DNA from: Caenorhabditis remanei
Lineage: Eukaryota; Nematoda; Chromadorea; Rhabditida; Rhabditidae
DNA: 64,000 nt
Assembly (NCBI RefSeq): GCF_010183535.1
Contig: NC_071331.1
Span: 25,110,001-25,174,000 of the forward strand
Direction: 5' to 3'
Part shown: positions 1 to 11,200 of the stretch, piece after piece
Numbering within the stretch: the first letter of the stretch is position 1
Layout of the letters: each line of letters starts with the position of its first letter
Made by a program: the position numbers and the translations under genes
Notes under the pieces: model-generated
What the model saw: the letters and a program-made list of their open reading frames with translations, nothing else
Databases searched by the model: none
What the model was told of the DNA's origin: nothing

Positions 1-369
1 AGTCATTTTTAGAAGACGTCACACACTCTCTTTTGCACTCCTTTTTGTGAGTACATACACATTTTCCCTCTTTGAGACCCCCCAATTAACGATGGTCAGT
101 GAGCATACTTTGTGCTCACCGGAAGAGGTTTCAGGTTTCAGATATCTTTCGCTGTAGTCGTTACACAATTTTCTTCTTTTTTCAACGAAAAAAACTTCCA
201 AATTCATGAACCTCTGGCGCGCCTTCGACGCGTTTCTCTCAACTTGAGGTTTCTAGAAATGTATAGACAGGAAGTGATATAAGCAATCAGTTTTCTCATG
301 AGGGTTTCAGAGGAAATTTTTTTCTTGTCTGGTATTTTTTTTTTCAGAAGATGTTTATTGTTGCGCGGC

Positions 370-525
370 CGTGTACTCCTCTCGGACAAGATTTTTTGCT
401 CAATTCCTCTCGTTTTCTCACTTTTTCCAACAAAATAGGTAGTTTTTCTATTTTTTTTTCGATTTCGAAATATTAAGGAACCGAGGAATTGAAGAAAAAA
501 TCTTGTCCGAGAGGACTACACGGTG
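370..525. repeat. Palindromic repeat, family E
   Basis: An arm containing CCTCTCGGACAAGA near 391 returns as its reverse complement near 495-517, with about 100 bases between. A single arm of the same family lies at 6929-6995. It looks like a foldback MITE. No coding capacity or clear target duplication was seen. Confidence 0.6.
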
Positions 526-655
526 GAGAAAATTCATTTTGAGCCGATTTTTAGCACATCCGTCAATGATAAAAGTTTCTTAGAATTGTGGGAGGTATCG
601 GAATTTGCAATTAAAAATATTAGTCCTCCTTTGAGCCCTATCTTAATGTTTAACA

Positions 656-1098
656 TACAGTACCGCTCAAAAGTATAATAAGTTTTGGTTTTTTCAGTTG
701 AAAAGGTCCGACTTTGAGAGTGTGTCATGGTAATACTTATTGTCCCATCAAGTAGATTTTTAATGGATCATACAGATCAAGAGAAGAGCTCCATTTTTGT
801 AGTTGACAACTTTTTCGTACGGACTCTCCTTAGAGAGTTATGGTCGTTTTAAAAGGACAGCTCAAAAATCGCACATTTTTGCACTGAAAAGAGTCTATTA
901 CTTTGTCGATATGTAACTTGCCAGGGAATGTCCGTACGAAAAAGTTGTCAACTACAAAAATGAAGCTCTAGCTTTGATCTTTAGGATCCATTAAAAATCT
1001 ACTTGATGGGACTATAAGTATTACCATGACACAATCTCAAAGTTTGCCGTTTTCAACTAAAAAAACCAAAACTTAACATACTTTTGAGCGGTACTGTA
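656..1098. mobile_element. Foldback MITE with TA target site, copy 1
   Basis: The element starts TA-CAGTACCGCTCAAAAG and ends with the reverse complement, CTTTTGAGCGGTACTG-TA. Nearly the whole 440 bp is one inverted repeat. The TA duplication and CAGT termini fit a Tc1/mariner-powered non-autonomous element. Copies of similar length lie at 13854-14309 and 44069-44519. No transposase is present. Confidence 0.75.
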
Positions 1099-1399
1099 CC
1101 ACATATGCAACAGTATAAAATTTATTTTGGTCTTCTGATATTTTATATTCCTCCCCTCTCTCGAGATGATTCAAAACGTTTCGAGTGACTCATCGATTGA
1201 GAGGAAATACATAGAAACAGTTTACAGTTTTTATGTACCGCCCAATGCTGTCGCACGGCCGCCCGCGGCTTACAAGGCCGCCGAGGACTGAAAAAACGGA
1301 CTGAATTTTGGCTGTCTGAAGAAGCGAAAGCGTTCCATGACTGGGAACTCCGAGAAAAATTGCATACTTGCAAACCGGGCCAACACGGGCCGAAACGGG

Positions 1400-1665
1400 C
1401 AACTCGCTTCAAACTCAATATTATGAGCTGAAAAATATACCAAACTGTAGATCTCAGCGAGTTCTATGTCTATGATATAATACGGGCCGGGAAAAGTGCC
1501 AAAAACGCGAAAACTGTCATAAAACCATTCTAGCCCGGACCGCGGCACAATAATGAATAGCCATCCGGCCCGTATTATATCATAGACATTGAACTCGTTG
1601 AAATCTACATTTTGGTATATTTTTCAGCTCATAATATTGAGTTTGAAGCGAGTTACGCGCCGGCC
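1400..1665. repeat. Palindromic repeat, family D
   Basis: The arm at about 1405-1490 (cgcttcaaactcaatattat, then a tataatacgggccgg motif) returns inverted at about 1566-1660. A rearranged relative lies inside intron 2 of the membrane-protein gene at 12240-12590. The GC-rich core (gggccgg/ccggccc) stands out from the AT-rich surroundings. Confidence 0.6.
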
Positions 1666-2394
1666 CGTCATGAATCATTGTCAATCTAAAGTTGATTTCT
1701 AAAGATTGAATGATTTCAGGATTTTTAAACATCTTTCTTATAAGTCACTTTTTTTTGCAAGATCAATATGTCGTAAAACATTGTTTATTTAAAAAAAAAG
1801 TCAATTTTTTCGTTTCAATTGTAGTTTCTATCTCTTCCGTTGTCTCCAACTCATTATGTCCCCCCTCCCCTCATCCTCTCACTAATTACTTCCGGTAGGC
1901 TCATAAATGGGGTACGCCTTCCCGCCAAACACCATCATTTTCTTTCTTCTGTGTTCCATTTCGTGTCGTCACCAGAAAACATAGTTTCAGAGAACATTTA
2001 TTATTATTTTTTTGTATTATATCTGAAAATATGATGGCGTGTCTGCGGAGGTTTTGTTTTGTGTTGCCATAACAAGAGCCTCTAGACAGTAGTCACGCAA
2101 TCTCTAATTTCTTTTTTTTTTCGTTTTTCTTTGTTTAGTTATTTTAACCCGGAATTGAATATATTCTACCTAAATATATATGTATCTCTCATCACTTCTC
2201 GTCATAGCTAATTTCAGAAACTATTTCGAATTCCGCCTTCTTTTTCTTTTTCTCAAGAGGAGGTAGTTTCAGTGAGTCACGTAGGAAGAATGATGGCACT
2301 TTGTAGAATTAGATTCTGCTTTGTTTTCAGTTGTTTGTTTTTGTTTTTCCTGAAAAATGTGTGTGACTTGGTTGAGGTCATAACGGTTTTGGTG
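1666..2394. other. Intergenic DNA, nothing identified
   Basis: AT-rich DNA with T and A runs. Short open frames here have no recognisable domain and no convincing splice context. I see no RNA gene or repeat unit. Confidence 0.4.
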
Positions 2395-3015
2395 TCTGGA
2401 ATTGGAGTTTGGGATTCTAGGCCACGTTCAAACCTTCATAATTCCCGTCAAATTTCATATTTTTACAATCCGTAAGCACCATCAGATAGCCTAGAAACTC
2501 AGCTTTTCATCCATATAGCATTTGGACTAGAGTTTTCAAGAGTTGGGGTTTCTAGGCCACAATTGGTGGAAGTGTTAAAAATCTGTGTGGAAAATGGAGA
2601 TTCTTCGAACCTTCATAACTTCCTTCATTTTCCATATTTTTAAAATTCGTGAGCACCATCAGATAGCCCAGAAACTCTACTTCTCAACCATTTAGCATTT
2701 GGACTAGAATTTTCAAGAGTTTGGGTTTCTAGGCCACAACGGTTGATAGCGTTAGAAAAACCTCCTAAAACTCCTTTCAAACTTCATATTTTCCCAATCC
2801 AAGTATACTATTGGATAGCCCGAAACCTCAGTTTTTGAATCCTATAACATATGGCCTAGAATTCTCAAATATTTGGGTTTCTAGTCCACCAAGTGTCAGA
2901 AACCCCTGAAACTTAAAGAGTTTTCAAACCTTCATAACTTCTTTCAAACTTTTTATTTTCCGGATCCGAGTACACGATTGGATAGCTCTAAACCTCAGCT
3001 TTTCAACCCTAAAAG
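2395..3015. repeat. Degenerate tandem repeat, about four units
   Basis: The phrase ttctaggccac recurs near 2418, 2551, 2728 and, altered, 2880, spaced about 130-180 bp. Each unit is followed by an aaccttcataact-like phrase and a gatagcc...aaactc phrase. Units have diverged in length and sequence, so the array is old. There is no coding signal. Confidence 0.6.
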
Positions 3016-3150
3016 CTTGAAGTTTGAAAGCTCATAGCTCGGTTCACAGAGACATTTAGCAAGTTTTAAGTGCAGAAATGGATTCCATGTTGTCGAAAGT
3101 ACCTATGACCAAGTTTCTAGATTGTTTGAAGTCTCCAAAGACTTCCCTTA
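3014..3150. repeat. Single arm of palindromic repeat family C
   Basis: This segment (agctcatagctcggttcac through gtctccaaagac) matches both arms of the inverted repeat at 11206-11670. Only one arm is present here. From 3151 to about 3650 I see only AT-rich DNA. Confidence 0.55.
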
Positions 3151-3720
3151 AAGAGCATTTTCCTCTTGATTCCAAAATTCTCAAATCAGTGAAATTATAG
3201 CAAAATTCTTGCACAAAGTACATATCGAAACTCTAGTTCTGAAAAAAACATTGTCTGGAATTTGCTTCTTTTTTTGGAAACTTCCTCCAATCTCTTTGCA
3301 AGAAATGTGTCACGAAAACAAGCTCGTTAGACGAATTTCCGCATAAATCTTGCATTTAAACAGGATTTCTCGATTTCCCAATTTTTTTGTTTTCTAATAT
3401 ACAATTTCAGTTTGTATTCATTCTCATATGATTCCTAGAACCTTCAAATTTGTGTTGTATCTCAAGAATAATATACGACGGAAAACAATAATAGGCCAAC
3501 AGAAGATTTCCTATTCCTGTTTTCCCCCCAAAGTGTCCTTTCTAACAATACCTGAAAAGTTTTCAAATTGTCGCCCCCTTCTTGCTTTTTTGCTTTTTGA
3601 ATAGACCCCACCAAACCACACATTGTCTTTTTTTTCCTTTTTTTAGAGAAAAAAGTTGTGCTCATTGAGCTTTGTGATTTCAGGAGTAGCAGGAGTAGCC
3701 TGGAGCTGGGAGAAAGAAGG

Positions 3721-3774
3721 ATGAGGAAAATCAAATCGTCATATGGCAACAAGTTACAGATACCCAGAATCGAG
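3721..3774 (+). CDS. Candidate alternative first exon of the four-helix membrane protein
   Basis: A splice acceptor (gtgatttcag) at about 3682 is followed by a short leader, an ATG at 3721, 18 codons, and a consensus donor (gtgagt) at 3775. The exon ends in phase 0, so it would join in frame to the exon at 11958, as the main first exon at 5208-5246 does. The acceptor before an ATG is typical of a trans-splice site. This would give a second N-terminus from an upstream promoter. It could equally be a chance ORF, since no homologue or transcript supports it. Confidence 0.35.
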
Positions 3775-3867
3775 GTGAGTAAAATGGGGGGAGGAATAAA
3801 AAATATTTTTTTAACTCAAAAATATGTATCAGAAGGCGGAAGCCGGAATTCCGCTCAACCCTACTAA

Positions 3868-4236
3868 CTAGAGAAGGCTACCAAGTGATCGTGGAGTATT
3901 GTGATATGAGTTATTTCATTTGAAAGCTAAGAAAACGCTGATTCCAAATATATATATTCAGTTTTTGCTCTCGATGTCTGGTATTCGAGAAAAACAAGGT
4001 CAAATTTCTGAAAAGTCAAATTATTACCTTTCTGACACACGAAAGTTGCAAAAAATTGTCGCATTTTAAAAATGTATTACTTCTCTAATTCGCCAAACTT
4101 TGACCTCATTTTTATCGAATACCAGACATCGAGGGCAAAAACTGAGCATATATTTGGAATCAGCGTTTTCTCAGCTTTCCAATGATATATGCCACGTCTC
4201 ATATCTCCAAACTGACTCCATGACCTTCCCTAGTAA
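3868..4236. repeat. Palindromic repeat family B, full copy
   Basis: The arms share the phrase ggaatcagcgttttctcagc, one reading left and the other right, with ctcgatgtctggtattcgag near the centre and ctagtaag/ctaactag-like ends. This is the most complete copy in the window. Partial or variant copies lie at 4690, 5500, 8505, 8885, 9895 and 14585. Confidence 0.7.
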
Positions 4237-4689
4237 GCAATGATATCCTGATTTCAAAAGTTGTTCAATATTAGGTTTACCAAATATCTGATGTTTTGAA
4301 TCTTTAACAATTTAGATAATTTTTTGGAATCTGGAGTTTTTGCTCCCCACACTGGAGGCATAAAATGTGACTGAGAATTTGAGGGTTTTAACGTTGGTCA
4401 CGTTTTGCCCAACTTAAAAGGGGTAAATAGAAATTGTACTCTGATACTGATGTACCCAGTTAAACATCGCAGGTGTCTAAAAGTTGCTGTTGAACCTTTT
4501 ATTAAAACGATCTAAAGATAAAGTCTATTTTTTTTATTTTGACATTATCACTCTGTTTACTAACATTTAAAAAACAAAACCGCCTGACTTTTAGCTGTCT
4601 GCCCTTGCTTGAAAAAATAATTTACTGATTCCGCTTGTAATGACCAAATGTTCAATATTTTGAGGATTGTGTTCAAAGGAATTTTAATC

Positions 4690-4846
4690 GGTCCAGGGGT
4701 CCAAAATTTTACCTCGTTTTTCTCGAATACCAGGAATCGAGTGTACAAACTGAAAATATATTTGGAATCTGCGTTTTCTCAGATTTCCAATGATATATGT
4801 AGGTCACTTCCCATTATTCTACGCTGCCTCCGTGACTTTTCCTGAT
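4690..4846 (+). repeat. Family B repeat, single arm
   Basis: One diverged right-hand arm: a tttctcgaataccag phrase followed by a tttggaatctgcgttttctc phrase. The bases between 4237 and 4690 hold no recognisable feature. Confidence 0.6.
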
Positions 4847-5207
4847 AAGTCCGAGAATAACTATGATGTTCATGAATTCCCATAGATTCTTCTGGAACAT
4901 TCTCAAAAAACTAACGTAACATCAATACGTCCAACTCTTCCATTTTTTGGAACTGATCTACTTTATCATCCTCTTTTTCACCCATTGGGAATAACAAAGA
5001 GAGCGAAAAGCATTAGAATTAGTCACTCACATCATTAGTGAGAACCGAAAATCTTCTGCTTAGCTCACTCGACATTTTCGAAATCACTAATTGTTATGAT
5101 TACTATAATTCTAACCAACTGATCACACATTCTTTCTTTTTTCTTCTCCTTCTTTGACTTCTTCTTCTTCGCTCTGTATTCTCAGTCTTCTGAAAACTGA
5201 CGACGTC

Positions 5208-8200
5208 ATGAGTCGATTCGTCTATTGTCGAGTTATTCAACCTCAGGTGAGTTTATGAAAGGGCTGAATCAAAATTGCGAAATATTCTCGAGATGAAGAG
5301 TTTCAGAGCGTTTGAAAAAGAGAATTTTGAGCTGTAGCAACAGAGTTTTTTTATCAAAGACATAATTTTTGAGGTTCTGCTTTTAAGTTAGGTTTTTGAA
5401 GTTACCGTAGGCTAACCGTACAGGACTCAGATTCAGAAAAAAAGACCTTTTACTGACAAGACCTGCAAGTTAATGTTCAGTCGAGCTAAAAAAAAACTAA
5501 CTAGGGAAGCTCTCATGGACACAGTTCTGAGTTATGTGACGTGACCTATATCATCGGAAAGCTGAGAAAACGCTGATTCCAACTATATATTCAGTTTTTG
5601 CCCAAAAGCAAGCGTTAAAGTTTGAGAAAATAGAGAATTACAACATTTTTTACACGCGAAAATTGCAAATCGCAATCAGAACTTTGACCTAGTAACTACA
5701 ATGACAATTTTGTCATTGTAAATTTGTCAGTGAAACTTTTCTTCCGTTTCATCACAGTTTTAAAACGACTGTGGCGTTCGGTTTCGAAACGGCCCAAATA
5801 TGAATACCTTTTAAAACTATCATTAAAAATAATTCACCTCATTGTGTCGCAGTACTCAATGGACATTGCGAAGAATCAGAACTTAGACCTAACTTTTCTA
5901 AAATACCAGGCATCGAGGGTAAATACTGAATATATATTTGGAATCAGCGTTTTCTCAGCTTTCCAATGATATAGGTCACATGCTATGACACTGACTCCAT
6001 GATCTTTTCCAGGAAGCGATTCATTTGAACATTCCAAGATTTGAATGAAAACGCCAAGGATTTCCTTCTTAAGCTATATATATATATATATTCCCTTTTC
6101 AAGTTCCTTATTTTAAGTTTCAGCTAGCAAGCTCAGATACATGACATCACGTTTTTGCTAGGCCAATCCGCATTCTTCATATTCCTTGCCCTATCCATTT
6201 CAAATTATTCCTTCTCAAATAGATTTCCACTAAAACGTGATGTCTATGAGGATAGATTTGTGTGAGTTCAAGTTCCGCGAGTATATGTGTAAACACTATT
6301 CAAATTCAGAAGAACTCTCACAATAACAGGAAACTTGCTTCATTCTATTTTTCCTTGGTGCATGTCCTCTACGTTTTCTTCCTCTAGTTCACTATTTGTC
6401 AATTTGCAAAAAAGTCCGCTCATTTTCCACTAATTCAGACGTTATAAATTGTTTCGGTTAGTCACTTCAGTTCCTTCTTTTTCTTCCTCATCTTTTTGTG
6501 TTTCCTGAATTCGAAAAAGGAATAGACAAATTGAATTACCGTTGTGTTTGCTCGTTGTCTGGAAAAGAATAATAAAAAAGTGTTTTGAGTTTTGTGGTGG
6601 TAGATTGCTGAAAAAGGAGAAGACGCCAGCTGTAGTGTTGAAAAAAATGTGACGAAATGGACACCTGTTTTTGAATTGAACGGATAGATATAGAGCAAAG
6701 GGGTTTTTTTCGTTTTTCGTCACTTTTTGTTTTGTTGCATTGTTTGATAGTGTAGGCGTATCCTTTTTTTGTGAAAAATTGTCATCTTATGATACCTCCG
6801 ATAGAAAGGGTAAATATCGAAGCATCATATTTTTAATTGCAGACTCCGAAATTTCAAAAAAATTCTAAGAAACTTTTATTGCGAACGCACATGCTTTCCA
6901 ATTCCCGTTCTCCTGGAGTTTTCGTGTCCGTGTAGTCCTCTCGGACAAGAGTTTTTTGCTCGATTCGTCGTTTCCTCACCTTTTCCAACAAATTTTGAGG
7001 AAGTGAGCCTCGACTGAAAAAATGTCAAGGGTGCAAACCTGACATTTTCAGACGGAAAATTGAATTTCAGCAGAAAAACTCGAATTTTTAGTGTAAAATT
7101 GTATATTTTGGATCTCAAAAACTGATTTTCCCGCCGAAAAACTGAAATATTCAGCAAAAACTTTAATGATTGGGGTTTTTAGCTTAAATGGAAATTTATA
7201 TTTGCTATTTATGCCATTAATAGCATGCTAATACTTGAGAACTTTGTGTTTTTCTTGGAAATTTAATTTAAATTTTAGCTATGGAACATTTTTTTTTGTA
7301 TTTCAATTAGGTTTATGTCAAAAACTTTAAAGTCCGCCTTCTATTCAGCTAATACCCAATTGACCTGGTTCCAAGTTTGCATTTTGCAAAAAATGACTCT
7401 GAACTTTTGTACTTCACAAAATCTCTAAATCCCTTCTTCTTCTCTATTTCCAAATTCTGACACATAAGCCAAGAAAGCATTCCTCAAATATTTATGACTT
7501 GCACTTTTGGCAAAAAAATGTTTTTTCGAGAAAAGTGTTTTTGTGTGTTCCCCCAAAACCCTTTAGATTTGATTGCCTTGAGCCTCTCCTTTTTTCCTAT
7601 TCTATGCATGTCCGTTCAAAAAGTCAAGTTTACCAAAAGCTATATCAATTACCAAGTTGTTTTTCTGTTTTTCCCTGAGTAATGGAAGTCAGAATATCTG
7701 AAAAGAAGTCAGAAGACAAATTGACACCCATGAAGATTGACGTGTTTTCTCAGGGCTCCTAGTCTAGGAGCCCTAGGCGGATCTCTGTCTCCAAGAAACA
7801 CAAAGTTTAATCTATAACTGAATCCATATAAGGATTAGGCTTAAAGACCTTGAGTGTTCCACAAAAAGGAAAAAGTTCAAACTTCCTGGTATCATCTATT
7901 TTAAAAAGTGCCTCCCTCATAGCCGGAAGACAATTAAGTTAAGAGATCCACCCACCTTAGTAGACATCTCCCCTTCCGCCATTTAAGTTAATAGTGTCCT
8001 GCTGCAAAACGAGTCGCCTCCTTTGTTTCTTTTTGTGCTATATTTATTTCTTTTGACTCATTCATTTTCTAAAAGCATAAGCCAGCCATATGGCGCTTAT
8101 TAGATTCATTTTAGTTGCCGTCACTGAAAGAGTTCCATTTTTCTTCATTTTCAGTTGGTTTTTTGGACTTTATGTTTTGGATTGAAACGTTGGGTTTTGC

Positions 8201-11200
8201 GATAAATAGGTAAATTGAGTTCTATACCATTTACAAGTATGCTGCAATTTTTGCTCTCTACACTAATAATTAGTGAAAAATATTTACCGATAAGGATGAA
8301 GTTATCACGAGAAATTTCAAATTCTCATAACTCCTTATGAACCTTCGCAAATTTGTTGGTTTTTGTACGGAAATGACAGTCTCAGTGGGCGTAACAACCT
8401 GAAAATTAAGAAAAACTAAAAACATATGGTGCCCCCGTCTAAACCCCAATGTCCGACGAGCACTTTCGCAAATTTCGACTTCCAGAGTTCACAACTCCCT
8501 TCAAATCTTACTAGTGAAGGTTGCCGAGTCAGTTTGAAGATATGGAACGTGACGTATACCATTGGAAAGCTGAGAGAACGCTGATTCCAAATATATTTCA
8601 GTTTTTGTCCTTGAGGCCTGGTATTCGAGAAAAACAAGATCAAAGTTGGGGCCCCTGGAAAAGACATTACCTAACGGATTCGTTTTAAAAAAATTGACCT
8701 TGTTTTTCTCGAATACCAGACATCGAGGGCAAAAACTGAGTATATATTTGGAATCAGCGTGATTTCAGCTTTCCAATGATATAGGTCGCATCCAGAGCTA
8801 TAAAAGTGTTCGGACGAAAACTACGGACTTTTTTCTACTGAAATTATTTAAAAATTTCTACTGAATTATTTCAAAATTATTTCAAAAGACCCCATTTTTT
8901 CTTGAATACCAGACCTCGAGGGCAAAAACTGAGTATACCTTTGGAATCTGCGTTTTCTCAGCTTTCCAATGATATAGGTCGTGCTCTATATCTCCACAAT
9001 GACTAAGCCTTCATACTTCTGGTCTTTAATAACTGGTTGGAAAACCCCACATAGCTATGACGTGTTCATTGGTCTTCTGGATTCTGGATGCCCCCTTCCT
9101 TTCTTTGAATATAATTGGTTTGTGACCAGTTGTCATAAGCATTTGTTGGAGATTCCATGCTTTCGTTTCCTAGTTTTAAAACTTATTTTTGAATTTCAAG
9201 CCTTGGATTTTAAGCACTGGAGTAAAGTGATATGTTTTTCCAAATTCTCTGGTTTTGGTTTCTGGTTCTAATTGCTGCTGTCGTGTGTCTAAAATTCAGG
9301 AGCAAGCTTTTCCATATATCATCTTCAGCTGCCTTTCGTCATTCGCTTCCGGTTTTTTCCCAATTTTCAGACACAAAAATATGTACAACACCTCTCACAA
9401 TGTCGATTCGATCAGACATCGTTTTTAATGATTGAAAAATAAGGAATAGAGGAGAAGGAGGAGTGAACGAAGGGGAAATTCAATTAGTATGGATGAATAG
9501 GAGGGAAGAAAAAAGAAGAAAGCCTAGAGATGTGTCATTCTCCTCCATTTTCTATTCAAATCACTGCGAAAATAAGGCAGAGACTCAATTATTTCGAACC
9601 TTTCTTTCCCTTTTTTCTTGTTTTTTCTCTCTTTTTTTGAGATTGGAAACTCAAGTAGTTATGGGTTCTGTTCCACGTGACAGAGAGAGGGAGGGTCTCG
9701 AGTGTTTTTCATTTTTCTCATGGAATTTAGGTTCCCATGGAAAACCTTTTTTGTTATTTGGATTAGGTTTTGGTGGTTAGGAAATACTGAAATAAGTAGC
9801 TAACATGTTTTCCATTCCAGTTTCTTAGTCATAACTATCACCTAAAAAAATTCAAATTGGTGAGAATTATAACCGTCTGAAACCTCGAAATTTTTCCTAA
9901 CTTTGACCTGGATTTTCTCGAACACCAGGCCTCGAGGGCAAAAACTGAGTATATATTTGAAATCAGTGTTTTTTCAGCTTTCTAATGGTATAGGTCACGT
10001 CCCATAACTCACTCAGTGACCTTCCCTAGTAAGGCGTCAACCGAAAAACCTGAACTAGAGGCACATCAAGAGTTTGAAGCATCCTATCTCGGTTGTCTTT
10101 AAAGATATAAAAAATTATTCAATTAAAAAATTATTCTATGAATAATAAGCTATATTTTTTTAATTACCAGCTTTTCGATATTTCTTTTGGGAACAGAGAT
10201 TTACCGCTTCAAACATGCGCCTCTACACTTTTAAAGCTCCGTGGATCATTTTCAGTCACTTTAAGCTTTAATTGATATTCTGGAGCCATTTTTGAGCAAT
10301 TTTCAGCAACTTTTGATTTCTGGCGGTGTTTCCACCATGAAAAGTTAAAAATTCCGAGCTTATAAAACTATTTTCTGCGATTTTAAGCATAACTTTGCTA
10401 TTTATGGACTCTAACCTTTTTCCCCCATTTTTGAGCCTCCAGAACCAATTTCAGTCGTTTTTTACCTCAAAAATTGATAAAATTAGAATTTTCTCTATTC
10501 ACTATTCAAGGTTTTGATCTTCTAACAACTATAAACTAATATTCTTCTGAAAATCTGAAAATCTTCTGATCTACCGGATGATACTCTTATACTCAAAAAC
10601 AAATCCCCGAGTTCCCTCCATAAATATTCTAGAGTTTCGTGTGACTGAACCAGGAGGGAATTTTAGAATTTTATATTTTGATGTCTACTCCAGAATTCCT
10701 TTTTTCTTACTAAATATTCTTTCTGATTAGATTTTATTTTCATGCATCATCATCGTGTTATGAACATATTATGCTTTTTTTCTTCCTGTTTTTCACATAA
10801 ATGTTCAGCTGCGCATTTTTCATTGACCCCTTCTTTTTTTGCGGGACAAAAAATAAGTCAACTGGAAGAGAATGGGCGGTCTAGACGTTCCTTGTTTTTT
10901 TCCTTGTTTTTTTATTGTTGCCCCTTCTACTAGAGGGTACACATTTGTCTAGCGCTGAATTCAAAGTGTGTATTTTATTTATTTTCAGCTGTATAATCAG
11001 TTTTTTGAAAATTGGTTAAAGTAACCTTGTTAGAATAACTTATTTATTTAAAGCAGGAATTATGACTTTTGAGGAATTAACCTATTTTTTCAGCAATCTT
11101 ATCCATTTTTTAAATTAATTGAGATAAAGTAACCATAACTTGATAATGGATTACACGAATTCTGACTTTTTGTAAAAATACTAAATGTGAGTTGAACGAA

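Noticed and set aside
1143..1548. Overlapping 70-92-codon minus-strand frames
   Set aside because: They lie over the GC-rich palindromic repeat family D and its flank; no domain.
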